DNA of 64,000 nt, taken from Gymnopilus junonius. Its lineage: Eukaryota > Basidiomycota > Agaricomycetes > Agaricales > Galerinaceae. The stretch lies in contig JADNYJ010000167.1 in NCBI GenBank assembly GCA_015501075.1, forward strand, positions 1 to 64,000, read 5' to 3'. The notes below the pieces were generated by a model. That model had not been told where the DNA came from. It did not search any database and worked only from the letters and a program-made list of their open reading frames with translations. Made by a program: the position numbers and the translations under genes. Positions 10,707 to 21,650 of the stretch are shown here, one piece after another. How positions within the stretch are numbered: the first letter of the stretch is position 1; the number at the start of each line of letters is the position of its first letter.

Positions 10707-13647
10707 ATGTCATGTCTATGTCTCCAGTTCAAAGCATCTTTTTCCTTGTCTCTTAATTGCCGAATCGAGCAAGGGTCTGGAACGCCGCTCGGTGGTTGTC
10801 TTTGTACGTCCAAGTTGTCATTCCAAGGTCTCTATGCCGAGGAGAAGAATATGAAGGTACATTGACGTCAATCCTTGATATTTTTGACATACCTTGTGAT
10901 TTTCATAGGCCATCAGCGCTGGGAATGATTCGACCGCAACGGTCCGCCGCACGGACAATACATCAAGTTCTCTGCTATATCATCATGTTATCGATGTCGC
11001 CATCGTCATGACGGTGAGGGAATTCCTTTCTTTTTGGGGCTTGTGTCAGTTTTTGGAACATCGTTTCTCGGCGTCGGCGTCTACCATCTATCAGATGTTG
11101 ATATCTATTTTTGCTTCCTTGACAAATTTCTAGGATGGAGGTGAATCACTGATTCAAGTCTACCATGGCATTTACAAAGCCTTGCACGATCTGTCAGTCC
11201 TCGATGCCAAAAGCCACCATCGATACAACTTATATCCTCCTGATCCCATGGCCCCTGAAACGCCGATGTCATCACTGTCAGTAATGTATCACTCGTCACA
11301 GCTAAAATAATGTGAATCCCAACATGCAGCTAACTCATGGGTGATTTTATACTTAGGATGGCGTTGAGACAGTCAGACCACGTTGTCACCGCAGTCTCGT
11401 CATCTGTGAAATTGCGACTTCCAACATCTTTTCATCCTCCACCCTCGCTTCTCCATTCTCCGATATATCTGCCTTCTTGAACCTAGGCCCTTCTTCCCTT
11501 GGCCCTCCTTTTCTTCCGCCACTGCAGTCGTCTTTTGCTCCCAATGTTCGACCCCAAATGAGTACACTAGACTTACATGTCATTCGGTTTCTGGGCGAAG
11601 GAACGAGTGGGAAGGTGTACCTCGTCAACGACGAGCTTTCGAGGGCGACGATTGCGCTCAAGGTCGTTCCGAAAGAGGGGAAGAACGATCATGTGCTTGG
11701 TGTGGTGCTGAAGGAAAGGAAGATCGCTGAAAAGCTTTCAGACTCGCCATGGTTCGTCGGGCTGTGGGCTTCTTGGGGTGATACAAGGAATTTATATATA
11801 GCCATGGTGAGTCATTGGTATTTTCTTTCTGTAGTTCTGGTTGAGGCAAGTGGCTAACCGCATCGGTATAGATTGCCTACCCAACGGACCTCGATAGCGA
11901 GATGCTTATATGCGGGACGATTGAGCCTAACAGAGCGCGCTTCTACATGGCTGAAATCGTTCGTCTTCCTAATATATTGAACTATGCGTCACATAACCAC
12001 CGCTTCCTGCTTACTAGATCATTGCACTTACCGAGCTGCATTCTCGCGGCATCATCCACCGAGACGTCAAAGCTCCCAATATCTTGATCGATTACGAGGG
12101 CCATATCGTCCTTGCTGACTTCGGTTTATCCAAGGATTTTGGACTGCGACCGACGCCTGCGGAACGCGTCTTTCAACCTTACTGGCCTTACTTGAGGAGT
12201 GACAATCCTACGTCTGAGACGCCTCCGAGGCTCCCAGAAGAGCTGACTTTCGTTGCGTGGGATTACAGAGGCTCCGAACTTGAGATGGCCCCTGAGGTGC
12301 ATTTGAGGACGCCTTATTCGTTTGGAATTGACTTTTGGTCGGCTGCAGTGGTGCTTTACTGGATGTTGACAGGCAGGGTGAGTTGAATTTGTTTTTAACA
12401 CGCCAACTGGAAGTTTTACGTTTAATTAACCCCATCTTGGTTAATTTGATAGCCACCTTTCTATATTGACGACAAAGAAGTTCAGTTCATAAACGGAGAG
12501 CAGTCCGATGCTAAGTCTCTTACTGAGAAGATTGCAAAAGATCCGTTATCATGGGACCCAGCGGACAATGTGGATGAAACGACAAAAGATTTTTTAGACA
12601 AGGTGATTTCGGGTTACGAACTGAGTTCCAATACGAGCTGCTGACCCATTTTTTTCGTCCAGATGATGGACAAAGACCCTACAAAACGCCTAATGATATC
12701 TTACGACATGCTTAATCACCCGTATTTTATTGATACGTGAGTCTTATGCCCGTTTGGTCTCTAGAATCTGATGGTAATTTCTAATTTTTAGTAATTGGAC
12801 ACTAATGGAACAACGCAAAGTAACCCCTCCCTGGGTCCCACCTTCTGGGGTCAGCCACGTTCATGAACCTAGCTCTCCTCCTTTTACTCCTGGAGAACCG
12901 TTCTCCATGGATCACCCCGATCCCTACCCTGAATTCAATTTCATATCGCAGCAAGTTGTGGACAGACTCACAGTCAGACATAATGCTGAAGACCACCACG
13001 ACTACTTTGCGGATGAGGAACTCCTCAATTACTGGCAAGACGATGAGATGTCAGACACCATAACGGACCTGGACGATGCCGAGATCGTGCGCTTTGGGAG
13101 TTATGAGGACCTACATGGACCAACAGGCATCGGTCCACCTTCGTCTCCGTCTGATGTGCAGACTCTCAGGTCGATTTCTGTCAATGAGGATACACCTCTC
13201 AAGGAAGCTTGGCATATCTCTGTTGTCAATGAGCCCTCTGCAAGACCATATGGGCCTGGACCTAAGCAGTGGTTCATTGCTCAAGATTTAGTCTCACTGC
13301 GGCCCTTCATCGCGGAAATTGAAGTGGACGATCCTGCAACAAAGCCACCTGCACATCCTGGCCTTGGTGTACAACGCTCAACTCCATCGCTTTTGAAGCC
13401 AGCTGTAGATATTCCTCTTGGTCACAACATCTATCTCCCTCCTCTAATCCCTTGTCGCCGTGTGTACCAGCCCTTGGAGCAGTCAATGTCCTGCACTACT
13501 TCATCCTCTTCGTCTCCTCCGCAACGAACCAAACATGTCATCAATGGAAGAGGCGTTTTATTCAAGGTGAAAGTGTGGATGTCCAGGTTGTGGCCGCCAA
13601 AGTCTAGGAAGACCGACCAACTGAAGCGTCTCTCTTTACTCGGTTGA
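10707..13647 (+). CDS. Ser/Thr protein kinase, AGC-like, with N-terminal extension (about 792 residues)
   Basis: Nine exons keep one frame throughout: 10707-10856, 10909-11013, 11134-11280, 11357-11806, 11872-11958, 12018-12377, 12453-12602, 12663-12736 and 12792-13647. The first about 170 residues are non-kinase sequence ([11 protein letters not shown], then [19 protein letters not shown]). The kinase domain follows: P-loop [17 protein letters not shown] with the ATP Lys, an [10 protein letters not shown] helix, catalytic loop [12 protein letters not shown], then [13 protein letters not shown] around the activation segment and [31 protein letters not shown] and a C-terminal tail of about 280 residues end the protein. 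All catalytic residues are present, so it should be active. The DFWS and TGRPPF features and kinase-tail layout suggest the AGC group, but the tail is divergent. An insert between ADFG and DYRGSE (about 50 residues) lengthens the activation region. The substrate and pathway are not evident. Confidence 0.85.
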
Positions 13648-14652
13648 TGGGAGTCCTCTCAGGGCGCTGCACTTTTTGGCTTTTTCTTGATGGACGTTCA
13701 CGCCTCTTCCAAAAGACTACGGATATCATCTGGTTCTCGTTAATTGATCTAGAGATAGGCTTCTCTCCTTATTTACCGTACAACCACAACTGTGTTTCTG
13801 AATTTATTTCCTGTGCACGTGATTCATACCACATTACAGGACCGTTAGTTAGGTTGTGCCTAAGCGTTTTCCCGAACCAAGCGGACTCAATACGATTCAA
13901 GTCCAAGGCAATTGAATTTACTGTTCTGTTAGTTGTTTATAAATCAGCATACTGGTTGATCTCTGTGGTCTATGGATCGAGTTACCTAAGCCTTACCGTA
14001 CGCGTAATATTTTTAAAAAAATGCTTTACTTCATTAGACGTTTAAAGACGTTTGAATGTTTTTTGTAACCCCACGGTTCGCGTGCCCTTGACTGACGAGG
14101 CATGTGTCCAATTAGCTAAGCATTTTTCAAGGAAAATACCGAGACCATATCCATTTTCCTTCTCACCTCCCCCAAGTGTCTCCTTCCACGCTCTACTATC
14201 TGTTATCAATTGGCCTGGCTCACGGCCTCCTTGTAGCCTGTGAATATATCATAGAAATTTAATGAGTGTCGAAATAGACTTTTTCCGGGAGCCACATTCA
14301 GACAGTCGACCTACTCCAAAGGGACAGGCACGCCTCGCTTGGAAAAGGGCTTCGGGAAGCCCATCATCACAAGGGACTGGTCTTTTCGTACTGGGCCTTC
14401 TTCTCCTGGGAGCGTTTCTATGCGTTTCTATTGCACCCTGCAGGCCTGTTGTCTTTAATGATTCGGCGATCTTATCTGTCATAAAACGACGCCCGCGACT
14501 AGTCCCTTCTGGGATTTTTTGAAGACATCAACTTGACGGCAAACGTCTGATTGCGAAAGGAACCCTGATTTGCGTCCCATAACCATTTGTGCCAAGAGCA
14601 TATAAAGCTTAATCTTCCCTTTGTCTTGCGGCTCCCTCTCCCTCCCATCATC
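13648..14652. other. Intergenic, P450 promoter at the right end
   Basis: About 1 kb with kinase 3' UTR on the left. No coding frame here is supported. A TATA box (tataaag) at 14601-14607 sits about 50 bases before the P450 ATG. Confidence 0.5.
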
Positions 14653-17005
14653 ATGATGTCCGAAATGAATGGAATGGACAAGCTTGCTCTCTTGACGACC
14701 CTTCTCGCAGCTGGTTTCCTGTATTTCAAGAACAAGAGGAGATCTGCCTTGCCTTTTCCTCCTGGACCAAAGAAACACCCTCTGCTTGGGAATTTGTTGG
14801 ACCTGCCGAAAAAGCTTGAGTGGGAAACGTATAGGCGATGGGGCAAGGAGTACAGTGCGTCTTCATCTTACTGACATTTTTCTTTCCAGTCTGCTCATTT
14901 GGTCCACCAGATTCGGATGTCATTCACGTTAGCGCTGGGAGTGTCAACCTCATCATCGTCAACTCTTTCGAGGCGGCCACGGACCTCTTCGACAAGCGGT
15001 CTGCTAATTACTCGAGCAGACCGCAATTCACGATGGTCAGAGAATTGTAAGCCCCTACAATACACTGAAGGAGAGCTCATAACGAACGAAATCGCATTGA
15101 CAGAATGGGCTGGAACTGGCTCATGTCGGCTTTAATCTACGGGGACAAGTGGAGGGAACAGCGCAGGCTATTCCAGAAGCATTTCAGCACCACCAACGCC
15201 GAGTTGTATCAAAACACGCAACTCGAGTACGTCCGAAAGGCGCTGCAACATCTGTTAGAGGAACCAAGCGATTTCATGGGGATCACGCGTCAGTAAGTCT
15301 TTCAATCGTGTTCATCCAACCGTAAACTCCAGAAGCTCACGCAATCGACAAAGTATGGCGGGAGGCGTCTCGATGTCGCTCGCGTACGGCCTCAACATCC
15401 AAAAGAAAAACGACCCTTTGTCGACCTCGCCCAGCGAGCGGTGCATTCCATCACGGAAGCCTCAGTGCCTGGTACATTCTGGGTGGACGTGATGCCCTGG
15501 CTCAAGTACATCCAGAGTGGGTCCCGGCGCTGGCTTCCAGAAGAAGCGAGGGTATGGAGGAAGCTGCAGCAAGACTTTAGGCAGGTGCCGTATCAGGCTG
15601 CTCTGAAGGATATGGTGAGATGCGTGTATAAATCTTCTTTTTTCTTTTCTTGTTTGGCTGGAGGTGCTGGTCCTGATGTTTAATACACTCTATCTTTGTC
15701 ATTCATAGGCATCCGGCAAAGCCAAGCCCTCTTTCGCTTCAGAGTGCCTTGAAACTATTGACGACAACGAAGATGCCCAGCGTCAACGAGAAGTCATCAA
15801 AGATACCGCTGCCATTGTATTTGCAGGTAAAACTGCCTTCGTACACCCTTTTCCCAACTAATGACATTTTCATTACTCAACAGCTGGCGCTGACACAAGC
15901 CTCTCAGGGATCCACACCCTCTTCGCCGCCATGCTCTGCTACCCCGAAGTGCAGAAGAAAGCCCAAGAGGAGCTCGACCGTGTCCTAGGAGGTCGAAGAC
16001 TGCCCGAATTCACAGATGAGCCGAATATGCCATACATAAGTGCGCTCGTGAAGGAGATTTTGAGGTGGAAGCCCGCAACGCCCATCGGTGGGTACTTTCT
16101 TCTTCTTCGGAGCCTCGAAACTCTTGAAAACTGCGAGTCTGACATTCCAACAATTTCTAATCTGGGTTGTATGTATGTATGTATACACAGGCGTCCCGCA
16201 CCTTGCTAGCGAGGACGACGTGTACAATGGGTACTATATCCCCAAAAGAGCTGTCGTCATCGGGAACTCATGGTAAGCCCCCTATCCTCCCTTATCCTTT
16301 CTTCTCCTCTCCCCCTTTCCTCTCCTGGTGGCTAATATTCTTTACTTACTTATCCGACCCCCTTCAGGGCAATGCTGCATGACGAAGAAACATACCCGGA
16401 CCCATCCACTTTCAACCCCGACCGGTTCCTCACCACCAACAAGAGCACTGGCAAATTGGAACTCGACCCGACGGTGCGCGATCCGGCGCTGATGGCATTC
16501 GGGTTCGGTCGAAGGTGAGTTGGATTAATCATTGCACTCAGCATATCACTATCACACATGCATCACGTTTTGTTACTTTCATTTTTGTTCCTCATCTTCG
16601 GGCTTCTGGCTTCCCTATTGCGTTCTAATACATTGGGGCCTGGACTGACGTTAAATTTTTGATGTGATAGGATGTGTCCCGGAAGAGACGTCGCGCTCTC
16701 CGTTATATGGCTCACGATGGCTTCTGTGCTCGCCACGTTCAATATCACCAAAGCGATAGATGAGAATGGCAAGGAACTCGAGCCGGATGTGCAGTATTGG
16801 TCTGGATTAATTGTGTCAGTATTGCTTTCGTTTTGTCTGGAAAGACAAGCACTCACAAATTTTCTTGCTTTTTGTTCTCTCTTTCTTCGTTCCTTGTGAA
16901 ATGGAAATGGGAATAACCAGACACCCGCTGCCTTTCAAGTGCACGATCAAGCCTAGGTCAAAAGCCGCGGAGGAGTTGGTAAAGTCAGGCGCGGACGCGT
17001 ATTAA
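14653..17005 (+). CDS. Cytochrome P450 monooxygenase (with apparent single-base gaps)
   Basis: A multi-exon gene from the ATG at 14653 to TAA at 17003-17005. The N-terminal anchor (LALLTTLLAAGFLYF) is followed by LPFPPGPKKHPLLGN, the Pro-rich hinge. Later exons give the C-helix YGDKWREQRRLFQKHF, the I-helix AGADTS, the ExxR motif KEILRWKP, the PERF-type NPDRF and the heme loop FGFGRRMCPGRD with its Cys ligand. This is a microsomal class II P450 of the large agaric type; the substrate cannot be inferred. In the exon at 15360-15615 the family-like frame changes once near 15416-15430. Then three single-base gaps appear within about 35 bases (near 15512, 15526 and 15546) around a segment that should read PEWVPGAGF-like; together these restore the frame. 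The rest of the gene is intact, so I favour sequence errors over a pseudogene. Confidence 0.85.
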
Positions 17006-17279
17006 CGCGCACATGCCGAATTTCCTTTAAATTTGAGGAGCAACATCGACCTACGGAGAGGAGATTTTGATTCAGTGTGCCTATGACTTCACCTAGCGCT
17101 GATGGATATATGAATATCTTGATGATAAATTAAGTCCTAGACCGCACTCGTGCTTGCAGGAGTAAACATAGGAAGAGACAAAATATAGGAGACACCGTTG
17201 CATTGCACAAGTAGATGTAACAGCAGATGGAAAACAAAGCAGCATGAAGAGACAAAAGGTATCCCTGACTCCCGGAAAT

Positions 17280-18548
17280 TTATCGCCCATCCGGCCGTGG
17301 CTCTATAGAGACGAAGCAAGTCAGAAATCGAAAAAGAAGCATCAAGCAAAAGAAACTGACGACTCCACTGGACACTCAAAATCAGATTATCATACCCCCT
17401 CCCATTGACCTTATCAATCGCCTTCTGCCCAGCAGCCTTATCCTCAAAGCTAACAAATGCGAATCCTTTCCCGGCACCCGTCTCACGGTCCCTACCCACA
17501 TACACCCTCGCCACGCGGCCAAATCCACCAAACAGTTCCCGGAGGTCGTTCTCCTGGGTGTCTTCAGAGATGTTCGTGACGCGCAGAGTGGGGAGATCAT
17601 CGCGCGATCCACCAGCGCCGCGCATGGATTCGCCGGGTCCACGTGCACCGGTACCGCCACGCATGGAGGGTGGGACGTATTTCCCACCTGTGGGGGCACC
17701 TGGTGCGCCGGATGGGGCTGCTGGGGCGTTGGTGTCGGGTCCTGTACCGAGGTCGTCTTCGCCTGGTCCTTATCGGCGTCGGGGACAAAGTCAGATGTGA
17801 GGAGGGAGGGAGAAAGGTAGGAGACGTACCGGAGCTCTCGAGTCCGCCGAGGGTATCCTTGTACGGGCACTTGGCGGTGAAATGGTCACCTTTGCACAGA
17901 CGACACACGACCTTGCCAGCTCCAGCGGCTTTGACGCGGCTCTTCATCGAATCTTCGGGAGCTTGTTCAGCTTCTGTTGACTGTAGATCAAGGGAAGAAG
18001 GAGAAAGAGTCAGAGACGGGGGTCATACAGGATGTGAAGGGCAAAATGCAAACCTTGTTCCCAGCGGTGAGCTTGAGAGAGACGTTCTCTCCTACAGTTG
18101 TTGTGGCCCTATCAGGTCCGGGTTTGTTGCCCTTCTCCTGTCCGAACTTGGTCCACTTTTGTCTCTCCGCAACGGCATGGTCGACAACGGACTTTTGTAG
18201 CGTTCGCTTAATCTTGCGGGTGATCTAAGTTGGAGGATATTCGTTCAAAACTGATACGCAGTGAGGACATATAGAAGACAACATACCTTCACTTTCTTGC
18301 CATCTTCGTTGATGGCATACTCGATGGTTGTCCTAACCCCGTTCTCGTCCACGAATTCTTCGTTTTTGGGTAGTTCTACAGGGAAGAAAGAGATGATTAA
18401 TCAGAATCAAGCACAAATCTGTATGGATTTGGAATACAGACCAAGTTCATCGACATCGTCGGCCCATGATGTTTTTGCTGCTCTGAAAATAACATAAATT
18501 CTCCGCGAACGAAGAATAAAGAGGATATGATACTGACGATGAAGCCAT
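17280..18548 (-). CDS. TIF35: Eukaryotic translation initiation factor 3 subunit G (eIF3g)
   Basis: Several exons from the ATG at 18548 (exon 1 is only 11 bp) down to TAA at 17280-17282. The order matches eIF3g: an N-terminal segment MASS...KTSWADDVDELE; a middle region with ITRKIKRTLQKSVVDHAVAE and RQKWTKFGQEKG; a CCHC-type knuckle CRLCKGDHFTAKCPY; a Gly/Pro linker with GGKYVPPSMRGG; and a C-terminal RRM. The RRM has PTLRVTNISED (RNP2) and GKGFAFVSFED (RNP1) and ends ILSVQWSQ. eIF3g is an RNA-binding subunit of the eIF3 complex, binds eIF3i and aids ribosome scanning in the cytoplasm. The last coding exon is short and adds PRPDGR after the RRM. This is a single-copy housekeeping gene, so the call is secure. 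The neighbouring P450 is convergent and unrelated. Confidence 0.93.
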
Positions 18549-19400
18549 TTTGTGTGGATGAGGATGGAAGGTGTGCTGGATTTTTTCGTCCGAATGCGGA
18601 TGGAATGTTGTCACGGTATTTGTGTAAGCTTGGCTACGGCTGTGGGTCAGACCAAGTCATCTGCTCGGGCCGAGTCAGAGTCAGAGGTGTCTATTTTTAT
18701 TTAGCCGTCTTTTTTACAGCGCTTGCGCATTGCATGTTACAGTCGCATATGTAGTCATTGAATGCTACTGAAACTAGAACAGCTCCTTTTAACCTTGACA
18801 CGTGGCGGAAGAACTCTCAATTTGTATTACGCACCTCTTCCAGGCGCTTCGTCAACCATCGGAGGTTTGATCTGCCAGTGACGGATGTGGTACCGGGAGA
18901 CTATAATCAAAGTAGATATAACAAAAGACTAACTACTCAGCATACCATTTAAATGTTTTGGGATCAGTTCACCGCCAGTGATCACTCTCCTTAGAAGCCC
19001 ACATTCCAAAGCATTTGAGACTACAGTAACGAGAGTATTATAGTACACATCCTTTCGTCTACTCTAAAAAACCTCTAATTTATAGGGCGCATACGGAGTA
19101 CGTTTGAGTTTACCAGCACCAAACGTTCCTTTTGTAATGAATTTCGACCAATTTACTTGAGGCCACAATGTGTGAGAGCTATAATTAGCCCTTCTTACCC
19201 GATTCAACAATCGGCAGAGTGCGGCAGGAGGCTTCGTTTGCTGCCAAACTTACCCAGCTGCTGCGCAGTGCGGGATCCTGAACGCACTGGGTTGTAACCT
19301 GATGTGCTGGACTGACCAATGCCATGAGCTTCCCCTTACTTGACCGCTCCCACATTGTTGTCTTCTCCATTCTGAAGAATAGGCCCCAATACCCATATCC
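18549..19400. other. Divergent promoter region between eIF3g (-) and aspartic protease (+)
   Basis: About 850 bases of spacer. I see no supported gene. Short frames at 18527-18952 overlap the eIF3g 5' end on the opposite strand and have no motif. Confidence 0.5.
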
Positions 19401-21650
19401 ATGCCTCCACGCCTACCATTTTCCTTGTTTTTTATCGTATGGTTAACTTTTCTTGAATCCTTAGCCTTGGATCTCGTTCATGTACCACTTACACGCCGAT
19501 CTGGTGCTGCATCATTCGACCCTAACAGAGAAGCTCTGAAAGTGAAAGTGAAATATGGCTTTACCGATCCACCTAGTCGGTTCAGACGAGCAACGAGTGG
19601 TGGTGTAGATGTCACTAACCAGGTCCGTATTCTCCATTAACTTTCCTTCTCTGTGTTATATGAGAGCGACTCGGACTCTGCTGATGTACCTGATTATTTT
19701 GCTCTAGGATGACGACAGCAGTTTTCTTGGTAGTCTATCCATAGGCACACCGTGAGTTTTCCCCCTTCGAATATATATGTACCACCAAATTGAAGTTGGA
19801 ATCATTGCTGCCTTCTTTCTTACACAGACCACAAACATTTACCGTCGTCCTGGACTCTGGATCATCTGACCTATGGTTAGCCAGCAGCAGTTGCACAAAC
19901 TGCAACACCAACGCACCCTTATTCCAAAGCGATAAATCACAATCTTTCCAAGCTTCAATGGGAGCCGATGCGGAAGTGACCATCACCTATGGATCTGGCT
20001 CAGTAACGGGTATCGTAGCCACAGATACCGTCACCATGGGCGGGTTTACTGTTTCTTCGCAGACTTTTCGTAAGTATCATTCTTTCATTCCGATTCGTGC
20101 ATACTCTGCATAAAAGAAAACAATTCACTCACTCATACTCAATTCTAAATTCACAATTAAATCCCACTACTTACACTACTTACACATTACATATTAATAG
20201 TGACCGCCACCAGCACTCAAAACCTCCTCCAAGGCGCCATATCCGGGCTCATCGGCCTCGCCTTCCCCCCTCTCTCCCAAACGCGGTCCACACCATTCTG
20301 GCTTGCATTACTCAACGCCAACGAGTTCTCCGCGGCTGATATGGGGTTCTGGCTCGCCCGCGCCCCGGCGTCGTCGAATGCAGCAGAGGTCCCTGGTGGC
20401 GTGTTCACGCTCGGAGGCGCGAATGCTTCTTTGTATAGTGGGGATATTGAATTTCTGGATTTACCGGTGTCGACGCCTTCGTTTTGGTTCCAGAGTTTAT
20501 CTGGTGAGTTTCTATATTCTATTCACTTCGTTTGTTTGTCTGATTGAATAATGATCAACGGTCGTTGGGGATTATTTTCGACTTGGATATTTCCTTCTTT
20601 CTTTCTTATATCTTTCCGTCTCGTGGTCATTATTAACTATTTCCTGAAAAAAGCTGTGACCGTGAACGGCCAATCCATCCAAATCGACACTTCGTCGGCC
20701 TCTACTCTCTCAGCCATCGACACAGGCACGACGCTCATCGTCGGCCCACCCACAGACGTTGCTGCAATATGGGCTGCGGTCCCCAACTCGAGCCCATCAC
20801 GAATTAGTTCAGGGTTCTTCCGATTCCGTGAGTATTAACATTCCTCTTAGACTCATTAAATCTCGACTCATTACATTTTACCTCCTTTCTTTCCCTGCGC
20901 CCATCCGATTCCTTTGATCTCTTTCATAACAATCAATTCACAAATAACCCAACAACCTAATCTCAATTTATTCCCTTCCAGCTTGTACCACCCAAGTGAA
21001 CGTAACACTCTCATTCGGCGGGAAAGTATGGTCTATCTCCCCTCAAGACATGAACGTAGGCCAAGAAACACCCCAGAGCCAATTTTGTCTGGGGGGGATC
21101 ATCACCGTTGGGAGCACGGGTAGTGGAAGTGGGGCGCCGCAGTGGATTATTGGGGATACGTTTTTGGTCAGTCCTGTTTTTTTTCTTTTTCTCTTTTTTT
21201 TCGGGTAATTGATGGGCATGAAATTGGGTCAAATAGAAAAATGTATACACAGTCTTGCGCGCTTCACCTCCGTCTGTCGGGTTTGCGGAGCTTTCTACGC
21301 TAGCTGGAGGTACAGGTGCGGCTTCCCTCCGCGTTGTGTCTCGATGCCTGCGATCCATTGATCGACATACATAAAATCATCAGGTGCACCGAACAGTTCA
21401 AAGACAGGCACGGATATTGGCTCTGGCTCTAACTCTAGCTCTGGTTCTGGTTCAGGATCGACCAGCGGGACAACTAGTACGCCTTCTTTATTTCACTCAT
21501 ATCCAGATTTTGGATTCTGAACCTGATGATCCTGTCTTCGTTCTCGTATCTCCAGGTAGCGCTCAATTTACGATCACCTCTCAATCGATATTAGCCATGA
21601 TAACAGTCATGATAGTGCCACTGCTTGGAACCTTCATCCCGTTCATGTGA
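19401..21650 (+). CDS. Pepsin-like aspartic protease, probably GPI-anchored
   Basis: About eight exons from the ATG at 19401 to TGA at 21648-21650. A signal peptide (LPFSLFFIVWLTFLESLA) and a propeptide with basic residues (SRFRRATSGG) precede the mature enzyme. The two catalytic motifs are VVLDSGSSDLW in the N-lobe and AIDTGTTLIVGPP in the C-lobe, each with the active Asp; YGSGSVTG marks the flap, and WIIGDTFL with KNVYTVL near the end is typical of A1 proteases (PF00026). After the catalytic body comes a Ser/Gly/Thr-rich linker (SGSNSSSGSGSGS) and a hydrophobic C-terminus (AMITVMIVPLLGTF), the layout of yapsin-like proteases held at the cell surface by a GPI anchor. The likely role is secreted or surface protein turnover. 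No lesions seen. Confidence 0.9.
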
